Part shown: piece by piece, positions 13,781 to 21,966 of the stretch
How positions within the stretch are numbered: the stretch's first letter is position 1
Layout: each line of letters begins with the position of its first letter
DNA from: Bacteroidota bacterium
GTDB taxonomy: Bacteria > Bacteroidota > Bacteroidia > Cytophagales > Cyclobacteriaceae
Direction: 5' to 3'
NCBI GenBank assembly: GCA_023412765.1
Contig: JAEZBX010000273.1
Coordinates: 1 to 21,966 of the forward strand
Length of the DNA stretch: 21,966 bases
The notes under the pieces: model-generated
What the model was told of the DNA's origin: nothing
Seen by the model: the letters and a program-made list of their open reading frames with translations, nothing else
The model's database searches: none
Translations under genes and position numbers: made by a program

Positions 13781-15427
13781 CTAAGATCGAAAGCTGGTGA
13801 TGGATCTGATGAGGTCGTTCAAAAGGGATAGATCTTCCCTGGCCTTTTGGTCGTCCCATTGGAGAAGGACTTTACAATAATCGGCGATTTGCGCTTTCCA
13901 TTTTACCACCCTATCGATGTTAAAATTAATGAGCCCTGTCCGTCGGGTAAAAAAATCAGTTAGTGAGCATACCATTTCATACTTCACGCTAAAAGCAAGT
14001 TCGGCTTTGAGCAAAGAAAGATCTGGATCTTCATCCACATTTCTGTCAGACCATAAATCAAAAATCAAAACTACCTGTTGTCCATAGTTCTCTACCAGGT
14101 ACTGCGGGAAGTAGGCAGGCAAGCCAAAATCTTTCAATTTTTCCGCAACACTTGTCTTGAATTTGTCGACCTCTTTTACCGAATTGAAATTACTCCCCGA
14201 AAGTCGTATTTCATCGGTCTTACATTCGCTAAGGAGTTTGTCATCGAAATGTTTCTTAACGACAAGGTTCACAACTCGCTCAGCCATCTTTCGATAGCCA
14301 GTTAATTTGCCACCAGCAATGGAAATCAAACCTGTGGCTGATTCAAAAATTTCGTCCTTTCGGGAAAGTTCAGACGCAGATTTTCCTTCTTCAAAAATAA
14401 GCGGTCTCAATCCTGCCCAGCTGGATTCAAGATCGGAAAGCTGCAATGACACTGATGGAAAATTTAAATTTACGGCCTGTATCAGGTACGTTGCATCCTC
14501 TTTGGTGGTAAAGACTGCATCTTTATTACCAGTATAAGATGTGTCGGTAGTGCCGATGTATGTTGACCTCCCCCTTGGAATAGCAAAGATCATTCGACCA
14601 TCGTCGACGCTAAAATAGATAGCCTGCCTGACGGGAAACTTCGAATGTGGCACCACGACGTGCACACCTTTTGTTAGATGTAGATGTTTTCCCTCATTCG
14701 ATTTATTAACTTCCCGCAGTTCGTCAACCCAGGGCCCAGCGGCATTCACTACCACCTTCCCACGAATTTCAAATTTTCTGAATGATAACTGATCGGCTAC
14801 ACGTAATCCGGATATCTTATCGTTCTCGTAAATGAAATCCTCGGCCTTGCAGTAACTGAGAAGGTCTGCGCCATTGGCTAACGCAGTCTTCGCGATCTCG
14901 AGTGTGAGGCGCGAATCATCGGTTCTATATTCAGCATAGATCGCCCCTCCCTTCACATCATCTTTCCGCAATAGAGGCTCATACTTAAGGGTTTGCTGTT
15001 TCGTAAGCATCCGGCGTTGATCTTCTGCCTTAACGCCTGCCAGCCAATCGTAAATCTTCAATCCAACAGAAGTCAAGAGGTATCCCAACCCTCGCTTCTC
15101 GGATAATGGAAGCAACATTTTTTCCGGTACTACCAAATGAGGAGCAAGCTTATGGACGATCGCTCTTTCACTCCCTACCTCCTTTACAAGACCAAATTCG
15201 AGTTGTTTAAGATATCGAAGTCCCCCGTGAATAAGTTTTGTCGACCGGCTGCTTGTGCCATACGCAAAGTCGTTCTTCTCAACCAAGGCGGTTTTCATCC
15301 CGCGAGATGCAGCGTCGAGGGCAATACCTGCGCCAGTGATCCCCCCACCAATCACAAGCAAGTCATACCGCTCTGAAATTAGTTTGTGAATTATACCAGG
15401 ACGATCCGCCAAAGAAAATTTAATCAT
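13781..15427 (-). CDS. glpD: Aerobic glycerol-3-phosphate dehydrogenase
   Basis: A 548-residue membrane-associated flavoprotein oxidising glycerol-3-phosphate to dihydroxyacetone phosphate and passing electrons to quinone. The N-terminal FAD-binding Rossmann motif is YDLLVIGGGITGAGIALDAASRG (GGGITGAG at about 27-34) with the ribose-binding Glu50. It is followed by the FAD-dependent G3PDH signature GTSSRSTKLIHGGLRYLKQLEFGLV, then IGTTDTSYTGN and ISIAGGKLTGYRKMAERVV. A C-terminal alpha-helical cap of roughly 150 residues completes the usual 500-560-residue length. glpK lies 106 bp upstream and glpF beyond that, giving a full glycerol pathway on one strand. No exact promoter element was found in front, consistent with transcription from farther upstream. 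Confidence 0.96.
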   Translation of the reverse strand: MIKFSLADRPGIIHKLISERYDLLVIGGGITGAGIALDAASRGMKTALVEKNDFAYGTSSRSTKLIHGGLRYLKQLEFGLVKEVGSERAIVHKLAPHLVVPEKMLLPLSEKRGLGYLLTSVGLKIYDWLAGVKAEDQRRMLTKQQTLKYEPLLRKDDVKGGAIYAEYRTDDSRLTLEIAKTALANGADLLSYCKAEDFIYENDKISGLRVADQLSFRKFEIRGKVVVNAAGPWVDELREVNKSNEGKHLHLTKGVHVVVPHSKFPVRQAIYFSVDDGRMIFAIPRGRSTYIGTTDTSYTGNKDAVFTTKEDATYLIQAVNLNFPSVSLQLSDLESSWAGLRPLIFEEGKSASELSRKDEIFESATGLISIAGGKLTGYRKMAERVVNLVVKKHFDDKLLSECKTDEIRLSGSNFNSVKEVDKFKTSVAEKLKDFGLPAYFPQYLVENYGQQVVLIFDLWSDRNVDEDPDLSLLKAELAFSVKYEMVCSLTDFFTRRTGLINFNIDRVVKWKAQIADYCKVLLQWDDQKAREDLSLLNDLIRSITSFRS

Positions 15428-15533
15428 GAAAACTTTATGTTTTACAACAAGTCCGGACCAATGATTTTATAAAGATGAAGTGCTTTTCCATCAACATCAA
15501 AACGGCGATTGTGTTTTCTTAAAATCTCTGCAA

Positions 15534-17018
15534 TTATACTGAATCTATCCACTGCATGGATCTCTTCACAGCTTTTTGCCATCCTTTGTAAAGCCTATTC
15601 CGATTGTTATCGTCCATCGACGGCATAAAGGTCTTTTGTATTTTTCTGTTTTTGATAATGTCTTCTTTTTTCCATAGTCCGATTTGAATACCGGCAAGGT
15701 AAGCTGCGCCCATTGCAGTTGATTCGATCACTTCAGGTCGCTCAACCGGAGTATTCAGAATATCAGCTTGAAATTGCATCAGAATATTATTTGCGCTCGC
15801 ACCTCCATCAACCTTTAGCATGGCAAGTCGAATGCCTGCATCTTCCTCCATCGCATTTAAGATATCTTTTGTTTGATAAGCAAGGGACTCGAGAGTAGCT
15901 TTTATTATATGATCCTTACCGGTATCACGTGTCAATCCGAAAATAGCTCCGCGCGCATACATGTCCCAATAGGGAGCACCCAAGCCTGCAAATGCCGGTA
16001 CAACATAAACTTCATTTGATCCCAGAGCCTTAGCAGCAAAATATTCTGAGTCTTTCGACTGATCGATCAGGTGCAAACTATCTCTTAGCCACTGCACAGC
16101 AGCCCCAGCGATGAACACGCTTCCCTCCAACGCATATTCAACTTTATTGTCTAACCCCCAGGCTATTGTCGTGATCAAACCGTTTTTTGAAAACTGAATA
16201 TTGGAGCCCGTATTCATCAGCATAAAGCATCCGGTTCCATAGGTATTTTTCGCCATCCCTGGTTCGAAGCACGCTTGCCCGAAAAGTGCGGCTTGCTGGT
16301 CACCTGCAATGCCTGCAATTGGAATTTCAGTTCCGTTCAAACTATAATTTCCAAAATGAGATGCGGAAGGTTTTACCTCGGGAAGCATTGATTCGGCAAC
16401 ATCAAGTTCGCCCAACAGTTTCTTGTCCCACGCAAGTTTTTTGATATCATACAACATCGTCCGCGATGCATTGGTGTAATCAGTTACATGGCTTTTACCC
16501 TTGGTCATGTTCCAAATTAACCATGTGTCAATCGTACCGAAGGCTAGTTCGCCGCGCTTCGCCTTTTCCCTGGCTTGCGGCACGTTATCCATTATCCACT
16601 TAACTTTTGTTGCAGAAAAATAAGAGTCAATTACCAGTCCGGTGTGTTGCTTCACATAATCTTCAAGACCTTTTTTCTTTAAGTCCTCACATATTGATGC
16701 AGTTCGTTTGTCTTGCCAGACGATCGCGTTGTAAACCGGTTGTCCGGTAGTGCGGTCCCAAACCACTGCCGTTTCACGTTGATTGGTAATGCCAATCGCT
16801 GCTATGGATGAAGCACTCACGTTATTTTCTCTGATGAGTTTGTCAAGCACTCCCATCTGAGTAGACAAAATCTCCATTGCATCGTGTTCAACCCAGCCCG
16901 GATGAGGAAATATCTGTCTGAATTCCTGTTGTGAAATACCTTTTATCTGTCCATCCTCACTAAAGAGCACGGCTCGTGAGCTTGTTGTTCCCTGGTCGAG
17001 TGCGATGATGTACTTCAT
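15534..17018 (-). CDS. glpK: Glycerol kinase
   Basis: A 494-residue FGGY-family kinase forming glycerol-3-phosphate from glycerol and ATP. The N-terminus has ALDQGTTSSRAVLF (phosphate loop). Glycerol-contacting motifs are FPHPGWVEHDAMEI, GITNQRETAVVWDRTTG and AGIAGDQQAALFGQ, and the C-terminal domain has LKVDGGASANNILMQFQADIL and ESTAMGAAYLAGIQIGLW. These are the diagnostic glpK features, and the length matches. The start codon is immediately preceded by an octamer array (GTGTTTAA on the plus strand) that fills the space where a ribosome-binding site would be. So the leader is repeat-derived. It lies between glpF upstream and glpD downstream. Confidence 0.97.
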   Translation of the reverse strand: MKYIIALDQGTTSSRAVLFSEDGQIKGISQQEFRQIFPHPGWVEHDAMEILSTQMGVLDKLIRENNVSASSIAAIGITNQRETAVVWDRTTGQPVYNAIVWQDKRTASICEDLKKKGLEDYVKQHTGLVIDSYFSATKVKWIMDNVPQAREKAKRGELAFGTIDTWLIWNMTKGKSHVTDYTNASRTMLYDIKKLAWDKKLLGELDVAESMLPEVKPSASHFGNYSLNGTEIPIAGIAGDQQAALFGQACFEPGMAKNTYGTGCFMLMNTGSNIQFSKNGLITTIAWGLDNKVEYALEGSVFIAGAAVQWLRDSLHLIDQSKDSEYFAAKALGSNEVYVVPAFAGLGAPYWDMYARGAIFGLTRDTGKDHIIKATLESLAYQTKDILNAMEEDAGIRLAMLKVDGGASANNILMQFQADILNTPVERPEVIESTAMGAAYLAGIQIGLWKKEDIIKNRKIQKTFMPSMDDNNRNRLYKGWQKAVKRSMQWIDSV

Positions 17019-17021
17019 TGG

Positions 17022-17078
17022 GTGTTTAAGTGTTTAAGTGTTTAAGTGTTTAGGTGTTGAGGTGTTTGAGGTGTTGAA
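17022..17078 (-). repeat. Octamer array immediately upstream of glpK
   Basis: About seven 8-bp units: GTGTTTAA x3, GTGTTTAG, GTGTTGAG, GTGTTTGA, then after one extra base GTGTTGAA. The array ends three bases before the glpK start codon (17016-17018) and degenerates away from it. Same unit family as the array upstream of the PfkB gene. Confidence 0.85.
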
Positions 17079-17161
17079 GTTGGTGCGAAGGTTATAGTGT
17101 GCATGTGTGTGATGTTAGGTTCGGGTGTTCGGTGAGGAGCACACAAGAAATTAGGTGTGGG

Positions 17162-17207
17162 GCTGTTAGCTGATAGCTGATAGCTGTCAGCTGATTTAGT
17201 TAGCTGA
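17162..17207 (-). repeat. Heptamer array overlapping the glpF stop codon
   Basis: On the plus strand: GCTGTTA, GCTGATA, GCTGATA, GCTGTCA, GCTGATT, then TAG and TTAGCTGA. On the sense strand the glpF end reads CAGCTAA, where AGC is the last Ser codon and TAA the stop, and this heptamer is itself the first unit of the array (CAGCTGA, CAGCTAT, CAGCTAA follow). Confidence 0.8.
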
Positions 17208-17907
17208 AGACGAGTCGGTAGACCCCTGCGCCGAGAAATGCGCCGAGTAACGGTCCGACTACTGGTATCCAACCATAGCCCCAGTCGGATCCTCCTTTAC
17301 CAGGAATAGGTAACACGGCGTGTGCGATGCGTGGACCCAGATCGCGTGCAGGGTTTATGGCAAAACCTGTGGGTCCCCCGAGGCTTAGACCAATTGATGC
17401 CACCAGAGCTCCTACCACAATTGGGTTAAGGCCGTCTGCAAATTTATTGGCGCCGATGAACAATGCCCCTGTTACAAGTACAGCTGTTCCAATGATTTCG
17501 CTTATAAGGTTGGGAATCGATGTACGAATTGCAGGTGCGCAGCTAAATGTAGCGAGCTTCAAGCCAGGATCATCGGTTTCTTTCCAATGGGGAAAATAGT
17601 GTAGCCAGACAAGGATGGCTCCCACAAACGCACCTGCCATTTGTGCCACTATGTAACCAAAGACGAGATCTCCTGAGAAATCTCCAGCGGCCCATAATCC
17701 GACGGTGATAGCCGGATTGATATGAGCGCCGCTAATTCGACCGACAGCATATATGGCGAGGGTAACGGCGAGGCCCCATCCTAAAACTATGGTAAGCCAT
17801 CCGGCATTTTCTGCTTTTGATTTTTTCAGAAGAACACCAGCGACGACACCATTCCCCAATAGAATCAGGATCATGGTGCCGAAAAATTCTGCAACGTAAG
17901 GTGACAT
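17200..17907 (-). CDS. glpF: Glycerol facilitator (aquaglyceroporin, MIP family)
   Basis: A 235-residue inner-membrane channel for passive glycerol entry. It has six hydrophobic helices and two half-helices carrying the NPA boxes: GAHINPAITVGLWA (Asn64-Pro65-Ala66) and TGFAINPARDLGPR (Asn185-Pro186-Ala187). The Arg188 after the second box is the selectivity-filter Arg. Asp189 after NPAR is the residue typical of glycerol facilitators rather than strict water channels. The length is slightly shorter than E. coli GlpF but within family range. It heads the glpF-glpK-glpD run, 180 bp before glpK. No exact promoter element was seen in the 246-bp spacer shared with the divergent TonB receptor gene. 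Confidence 0.95.
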   Translation of the reverse strand: MSPYVAEFFGTMILILLGNGVVAGVLLKKSKAENAGWLTIVLGWGLAVTLAIYAVGRISGAHINPAITVGLWAAGDFSGDLVFGYIVAQMAGAFVGAILVWLHYFPHWKETDDPGLKLATFSCAPAIRTSIPNLISEIIGTAVLVTGALFIGANKFADGLNPIVVGALVASIGLSLGGPTGFAINPARDLGPRIAHAVLPIPGKGGSDWGYGWIPVVGPLLGAFLGAGVYRLVFS

Positions 17908-18153
17908 AGAGTGCGTTTGGTTTGTGACAAGATATTAACTTCTACCGATTGCGTAACGCTAAAGTAAACATTTGATGTAGAAAGAAAACTCGAAGAAAGC
18001 TTGAGATTCGGAAGGGGAAAACTTGCGCTTCAATTTGTTTTATCACCATCGTACTCGTAATTAGTATCTAAATGGGAGAACAAGGTAAGATTATCGCAAA
18101 TTCCAACGGCAAATGGTCTTTCCGTGTCTATGTGTAGCAACTAAATGTAATGC

Positions 18154-20574
18154 ATGGTAAGATCTCTACTAAAGATATTCTTCTTTACATTTTCTCTCTT
18201 CTCCTCTTTCCCTTTGCTGGCACAGGATGATTGGGATGTCCCATGGCAGGTAATTGGTGATTCAGCCGATCTGGTTCCAAAACAAAATATTATCGTAACC
18301 GGTAAGATAACGCAAAAGGGTACGGGCGAACCTATATCCGGGGCAACTATATCCGCTGAAACATTTAAGTATTTCGACTACTCCGACCAGGCCGGTCGAT
18401 ATGCCCTCGAGCTGCCACCAGGCCGTTACCGCATTACAATTAGATATGTTGGTATGAAGACCGTGCACCTGCGATTAAGAATTCTTTCCGCTGGGTTGTT
18501 CAATGTGGAAATGGAAGAAGGCACCACAGGGTTGCAGGAAGTCGTCATATCATCCCGTCCAATTGACAGCAATGTTAAGCAGGCCCTCCCTGGTCTTACG
18601 AAGTTGAATGTGCGTGAGATAAAAACACTTCCAACCTTCATGGGTGAGGTTGATATTTTGAAAAGTCTGCAACTTCTTCCTGGTGTGAGCAGCGTTGGCG
18701 AAGGCTCTGCGGGTTTTAACGTTAGAGGCGGTCGCGCGGATCAAAATCTGGTTCTTCTAAATGATGTGCCATTATTTAATACTTCTCATGCTCTTGGATT
18801 TGTATCTGCCTTCAACCAGGATATTGTGAAGGATTTCGGTTTATACAAGGGTAATGTCCCTGCACATTTCGGTGGTCGGGCCTCATCGGTCTTAGAGATT
18901 ACTACCAGACGGGGAGACTTCGAGAAATGGCGCTACCAGGGAGGAATCGGTCCAATTACAAGTAGATTTTCTGCGGAAGGACCCATAAAGCCAGGAAAGA
19001 GCTCTCTGCTGCTTGCAGGTAGATTATCGCATGCAAATTGGGCCTTGAAAATGGCTTCCGACCCAAATATAAAGCGCAGTAAACTTTCCTTTTACGATGC
19101 TTTTGCAGGATGGAGTCACCGGTTTTCACCGAACAGCACTATCGATTTAACTTTCTATTCAACAGCGGATGAATTCCGATTCTCCGATCAATTCGGTTAT
19201 TCCTGGAACAACTACCTGGGAAATGCAAGATGGCAGTCATTGGCAAACCGTAACGCCTCTCCCACTCTGTCAATTTCCTATGGCCACTTCGAAAGCACGT
19301 TAATTGATCCATCAGGTGCCGAGGCATCCGAAGTGACCAATGCACTTAACTATTTACAATTTGGTGAAACAGTCAGCTACACAAAAGAAAAACACAACGT
19401 GGTGGCTGGAGTGTCTGCTGTTGGATATTTTCCAGAGGCTGAACAACGTAGGGGCTACCGTGGAAATCCAAATATTGAGCGAAAGTCCGTTGAAAAAAAC
19501 AACGGAGCTGAGTTTTCACTTTTTCTAAATGATGATTTTTCGGTATCCGAAAACATTGCCTTTTCACTTGGTTTGAGATACTCACATTATATGCATCTTG
19601 GCGAAGATACTATCTTCAGTTATTTTCCCGGGATGCCCAGAACGGTGTCAACAATCTCAGACACTTCCTACTACTCTAGACTAAAAAAAATTAAAGATTT
19701 TGGTGGATTTGAACCCCGCATATCAGCACGAATAAGTGTGACGCCTACCCAATCCGTTAAGCTTAGCTACAACCGGATGCGTCAATACATCCATTTGATT
19801 TCCAATACAACCTCACCAACACCGATTGATTTATGGCAAGTCAGCAACGAATACCTGCCACCTCAAATTGCTGACAACTATTCCATTGGTTATTTCGTGA
19901 ATTTGAAAGACAATACCTGGGAGACTTCCGTTGAATTCTTTTATAAGAAAATGAACAATCTTGTCGAATACAAAGATTTCCCTACACTATTTCTGAATAA
20001 TCACCTGGAGACCGAATTATTGACTGGTTCTGGAAGAGCTTATGGTGGCGAAATTTATGTGAGGAAAATGAAGGGAATATGGACAGGTTGGATTTCATAT
20101 ACATATTCGCAGACGGAGTTACAGGTTAATGCTGAGAATGGATCAGAAGCCATAAATGACGGTCAATGGTATCCTTCAAACTACAATAAGCCTCATAATT
20201 TTAACCTTGTGGTCGACCGAAAGCTGCGCGGACAGGGTGCTTTTTCATTTATAATTTCCTATAGCACTGGAAGGCCGTTGACAGCAATTGAAAGCAGTTA
20301 CATTGTTGGTGGTACGGTAGTGCCGATCTACTCAGAGCGCAACAAGTATCGCATTCCGGATTACCTAAGAGTAGATTTGTCATTTACCATAGGGAATATC
20401 ATCAATAAAATTGACGATTCACTCGTTTTTTCCGCGTACAATCTTTTCGGCAGAGACAACGCCTATTCTGTTTTTTATCAGCGACCAGCTAACAATTATT
20501 TTATTCCAAAATCTTATAAGTTGTCTGTTTTGGGTGCCGTACTACCTTCATTAACCTATAATTTCAAATTTTGA
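18154..20574 (+). CDS. TonB-dependent receptor with carboxypeptidase-regulatory-like domain
   Basis: An 806-residue outer-membrane active transporter. The signal peptide is MVRSLLKIFFFTFSLFSSFPLLAQ. A carboxypeptidase-regulatory-like beta-sandwich follows (about 47-122: VTGKITQKGTGEPISGATI, YALELPPGRYRITIRYVGM). The linker LQEVVISSRP precedes a plug domain with GSAGFNVRGGRADQNLVLLNDVPLF and GNVPAHFGGRASSVLEI. A 22-strand-type barrel then runs to the terminal SLTYNFKF with its C-terminal Phe. It is shorter than SusC-class receptors and lacks an obvious STN domain. Its stop is one base before the DUF4249 lipoprotein start, a pairing common in Bacteroidota. The ligand is unknown; siderophores, peptides or other large nutrients are all possible. 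Confidence 0.92.
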   Translation: MVRSLLKIFFFTFSLFSSFPLLAQDDWDVPWQVIGDSADLVPKQNIIVTGKITQKGTGEPISGATISAETFKYFDYSDQAGRYALELPPGRYRITIRYVGMKTVHLRLRILSAGLFNVEMEEGTTGLQEVVISSRPIDSNVKQALPGLTKLNVREIKTLPTFMGEVDILKSLQLLPGVSSVGEGSAGFNVRGGRADQNLVLLNDVPLFNTSHALGFVSAFNQDIVKDFGLYKGNVPAHFGGRASSVLEITTRRGDFEKWRYQGGIGPITSRFSAEGPIKPGKSSLLLAGRLSHANWALKMASDPNIKRSKLSFYDAFAGWSHRFSPNSTIDLTFYSTADEFRFSDQFGYSWNNYLGNARWQSLANRNASPTLSISYGHFESTLIDPSGAEASEVTNALNYLQFGETVSYTKEKHNVVAGVSAVGYFPEAEQRRGYRGNPNIERKSVEKNNGAEFSLFLNDDFSVSENIAFSLGLRYSHYMHLGEDTIFSYFPGMPRTVSTISDTSYYSRLKKIKDFGGFEPRISARISVTPTQSVKLSYNRMRQYIHLISNTTSPTPIDLWQVSNEYLPPQIADNYSIGYFVNLKDNTWETSVEFFYKKMNNLVEYKDFPTLFLNNHLETELLTGSGRAYGGEIYVRKMKGIWTGWISYTYSQTELQVNAENGSEAINDGQWYPSNYNKPHNFNLVVDRKLRGQGAFSFIISYSTGRPLTAIESSYIVGGTVVPIYSERNKYRIPDYLRVDLSFTIGNIINKIDDSLVFSAYNLFGRDNAYSVFYQRPANNYFIPKSYKLSVLGAVLPSLTYNFKF

Positions 20575-20575
20575 A

Positions 20576-21655
20576 ATGCGACCCGGCCTATCAACAAATA
20601 AAAAGATATTTAAATACTGCGCGAGGCTGGTATGGGTAATCCTGCTAAGCGGTTGTCTATCTCCCATCGATATTCCAACAGAAAACCTTGGTGGTCGTAT
20701 TGTGATCTCGGGGCAAATTAGCACGCTCGCCGACCAGAACTACGTACAGATCGGGCGAACGTCTGAAAAAGAACGATTGCCACATCCTGTGTCTGATGCT
20801 GTAGTTCAACTTTTCGATGAGCATGGTAATGCATATGAATTCGAACCTGACCCGTTTAATGAAGGGGTCTTTTTGCTCAATGGATTTACAGGAACTCCAG
20901 GCAGTAGTTATTTCATTAGAGTATATATGCCTGAAGGTGGATATTATGAATCAGCTCCAGAACGAATACCTGAGTCTGCAGGGGAACTTACTTCCTCATA
21001 CGAGATCCAGAATGAGGAGGTCACCGATTTGGAGGGGACTGTAACAAGGCAACCATTCCTTAAGCTAAATGTGAGTACCACACTGCCCGAGATAGGGTCC
21101 AAATTTGTAAAGTTGAATGTTGAAGAAGTGTACTTGTTAACACCTACCGATTTTCCCGACCCATTTTCTTCTGTGCCTCCATCTTGTTTTGTAGCACAAA
21201 ATGCGGATCCTCAGAGAATCACTTTGATTGATGGAGATGAAATAAAAGCGGAATCCATAGATAATTTACTTGTTGCTTCTCGGATCATTGATTGGTCTTT
21301 CCTTGAAAGACATTACTTCACAATATATCAATCTTCTTTGACGGCTGAAGCATATGACTATTGGAGAAAAGTGGATATCCTGGCAAACCAGGTTGGGTCA
21401 ATCTTCGATACGCCACCTGCTGAAATAACAGGAAACATCAGAAACATAGATGATTCGGATGAAAAAGTCTATGGATATTTCCAGGCTTGCAACCAGACTT
21501 TTACGCGTCGCTTCTTGTTAAAATCAGATTTGCCGTTTGAATTATCGGTAACGAATTGCGTTTACGACAACAGAGATTTTCAAAGATACCCTCAGCGTTG
21601 CCTTGATTGTCTTTCTGTACGCAATAGCAGCTATCGCCGACCTGACTGGTTTTGA
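20576..21655 (+). CDS. DUF4249 family lipoprotein
   Basis: A 359-residue predicted outer-membrane lipoprotein. The N-terminus ends its hydrophobic segment in the lipobox LLSGC, with Cys27 as the lipidation site. The DUF4249 pattern follows: GGRIVISGQIST with NYVQIGRTSE, PVSDAVVQLFDEHGNAYEF, FIRVYMPEGGYYESAPERIP, and the C-terminal FDTPPAEITGNIRN, VYGYF and CLDC...RPDWF segment with its CxxC pair. It starts one base after the receptor's stop, so the two are translationally linked and probably form a surface uptake complex, with the lipoprotein as accessory lid or binding partner by analogy with SusD-like systems. Its own biochemical function is not established. The TGA stop abuts the stop codon of the convergent gene with no spacer. 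Confidence 0.9.
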   Translation: MRPGLSTNKKIFKYCARLVWVILLSGCLSPIDIPTENLGGRIVISGQISTLADQNYVQIGRTSEKERLPHPVSDAVVQLFDEHGNAYEFEPDPFNEGVFLLNGFTGTPGSSYFIRVYMPEGGYYESAPERIPESAGELTSSYEIQNEEVTDLEGTVTRQPFLKLNVSTTLPEIGSKFVKLNVEEVYLLTPTDFPDPFSSVPPSCFVAQNADPQRITLIDGDEIKAESIDNLLVASRIIDWSFLERHYFTIYQSSLTAEAYDYWRKVDILANQVGSIFDTPPAEITGNIRNIDDSDEKVYGYFQACNQTFTRRFLLKSDLPFELSVTNCVYDNRDFQRYPQRCLDCLSVRNSSYRRPDWF

Positions 21656-21966
21656 TCAGTCTGTGGATGCTATCACCTCTTCTCTTCGTGTCTTGACTTT
21701 CGAGAGAATATAGTTGCCTAAGGCCTTCCCTTCGATTAATCCCTGGTCGCATGCAGGGCGATAGTGAATTCCACCATACATTCTGCTAATAGCCGCCTCG
21801 TTGCAGGCTTCTTCAAAAGAGTTGAATGAACGAGACGTTAAGCCAAATTCAACCTCAGTTGAATCGACGAATGAAAAATTCTCACCAAAAAGACTTGTAA
21901 GCGTTGTTGCAGCAGCTCCGGAAATTACGCTGTGACCACTGGTGTATTCCGGGAAAGGTGGTGTCT
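21656..21966 (-). CDS. Vanadium-dependent haloperoxidase/PAP2-type protein, C-terminal part
   Basis: The N-terminal part lies beyond the right edge; 103 codons including the stop are visible. The frame reads TPPFPEYTSGHSVISGAAA, then AAISRMYGGIHYRPACDQG and ends IASTD. These match the last two active-site motifs of the vanadium haloperoxidase/PAP2 fold: SGH (catalytic His) and SR...GIHYR (phosphate- or vanadate-binding Arg and His). The spacing and phrasing are those of Bacteroidota proteins usually annotated as vanadium-dependent haloperoxidases, typically exported. Haloperoxidase and acid-phosphatase activities cannot be told apart here, because the first motif with its Lys/Arg pair is outside the window. 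It is convergent with the DUF4249 gene. Confidence 0.85.
   Translation of the reverse strand, partial: TPPFPEYTSGHSVISGAAATTLTSLFGENFSFVDSTEVEFGLTSRSFNSFEEACNEAAISRMYGGIHYRPACDQGLIEGKALGNYILSKVKTRREEVIASTD

Noticed and set aside
17908..18153. Divergent spacer between glpF and the TonB receptor as a site for promoters or a small RNA
   Set aside because: No exact TAnnTTTG element, strong hairpin or tRNA-like fold was found; only near matches such as TCAATTTG.

Overview
The window looks like a chromosomal segment of a Bacteroidota bacterium, most likely a Cytophagales-type soil or freshwater organism. The evidence is a TonB-dependent receptor with an N-terminal carboxypeptidase-regulatory-like domain paired with a DUF4249 lipoprotein, a DUF2911 protein, an OmpA/PD40 outer-membrane protein, and several upstream sites matching the Bacteroidota promoter -7 element TAnnTTTG. 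Base composition is moderate and even by eye. I see no rRNA, tRNA, phage genes, insertion sequence or CRISPR array. All assignments come from reading the sequence; no database search was run.

Layout. (1) 1-7834 is a housekeeping and mixed region: OmpA/PD40 protein (-), 3-methyladenine DNA glycosylase (-), DUF2911 protein (+), an unlisted 33-codon basic peptide (-, 3348-3449), a neutral zinc metallopeptidase (-), an MFS transporter (+), an SGNH/GDSL hydrolase (+) and a phytanoyl-CoA-dioxygenase-family oxygenase (-). (2) 8196-17907 is one long minus-strand run, read from the high-coordinate end: glpF, glpK, glpD, a ROK sugar kinase, a VOC/glyoxalase protein, an atypical PfkB kinase, pgmB and a GH65 disaccharide phosphorylase. 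glpF-glpK-glpD takes up glycerol, phosphorylates it and oxidises it to dihydroxyacetone phosphate. GH65 splits an alpha-glucobiose (maltose most likely) with phosphate into beta-glucose-1-phosphate and glucose. PgmB turns the first into glucose-6-phosphate and the ROK kinase can phosphorylate the second. (3) 18154-21655 (+) is the TonB receptor-DUF4249 pair, meeting head-on a vanadium-haloperoxidase/PAP2-type gene (-) that runs off the right edge. The last two genes have directly abutting stop codons.

The most unusual content is between genes. At least eight genes end in a tandem array of 7- or 8-bp units beginning at, or within about ten bases of, the stop codon. The unit differs from gene to gene, yet nearly all carry TAA, TAG or TGA on the sense strand, and in several cases the gene's own stop codon sits inside the array. 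Some arrays form the arms of inverted-repeat elements. One is a 120-nt multi-branched palindrome between the DUF2911 gene and the 33-aa gene. Another is an imperfect inverted repeat, over 100 bp per arm, flanking the dioxygenase gene and carrying a decayed copy of that gene's last codons. Octamer arrays also occupy the sequence just upstream of the glpK and pfkB start codons. Resemblance to the heptanucleotide STRRs of filamentous cyanobacteria is established knowledge; the link to stop codons is my own reading and needs genome-wide testing.
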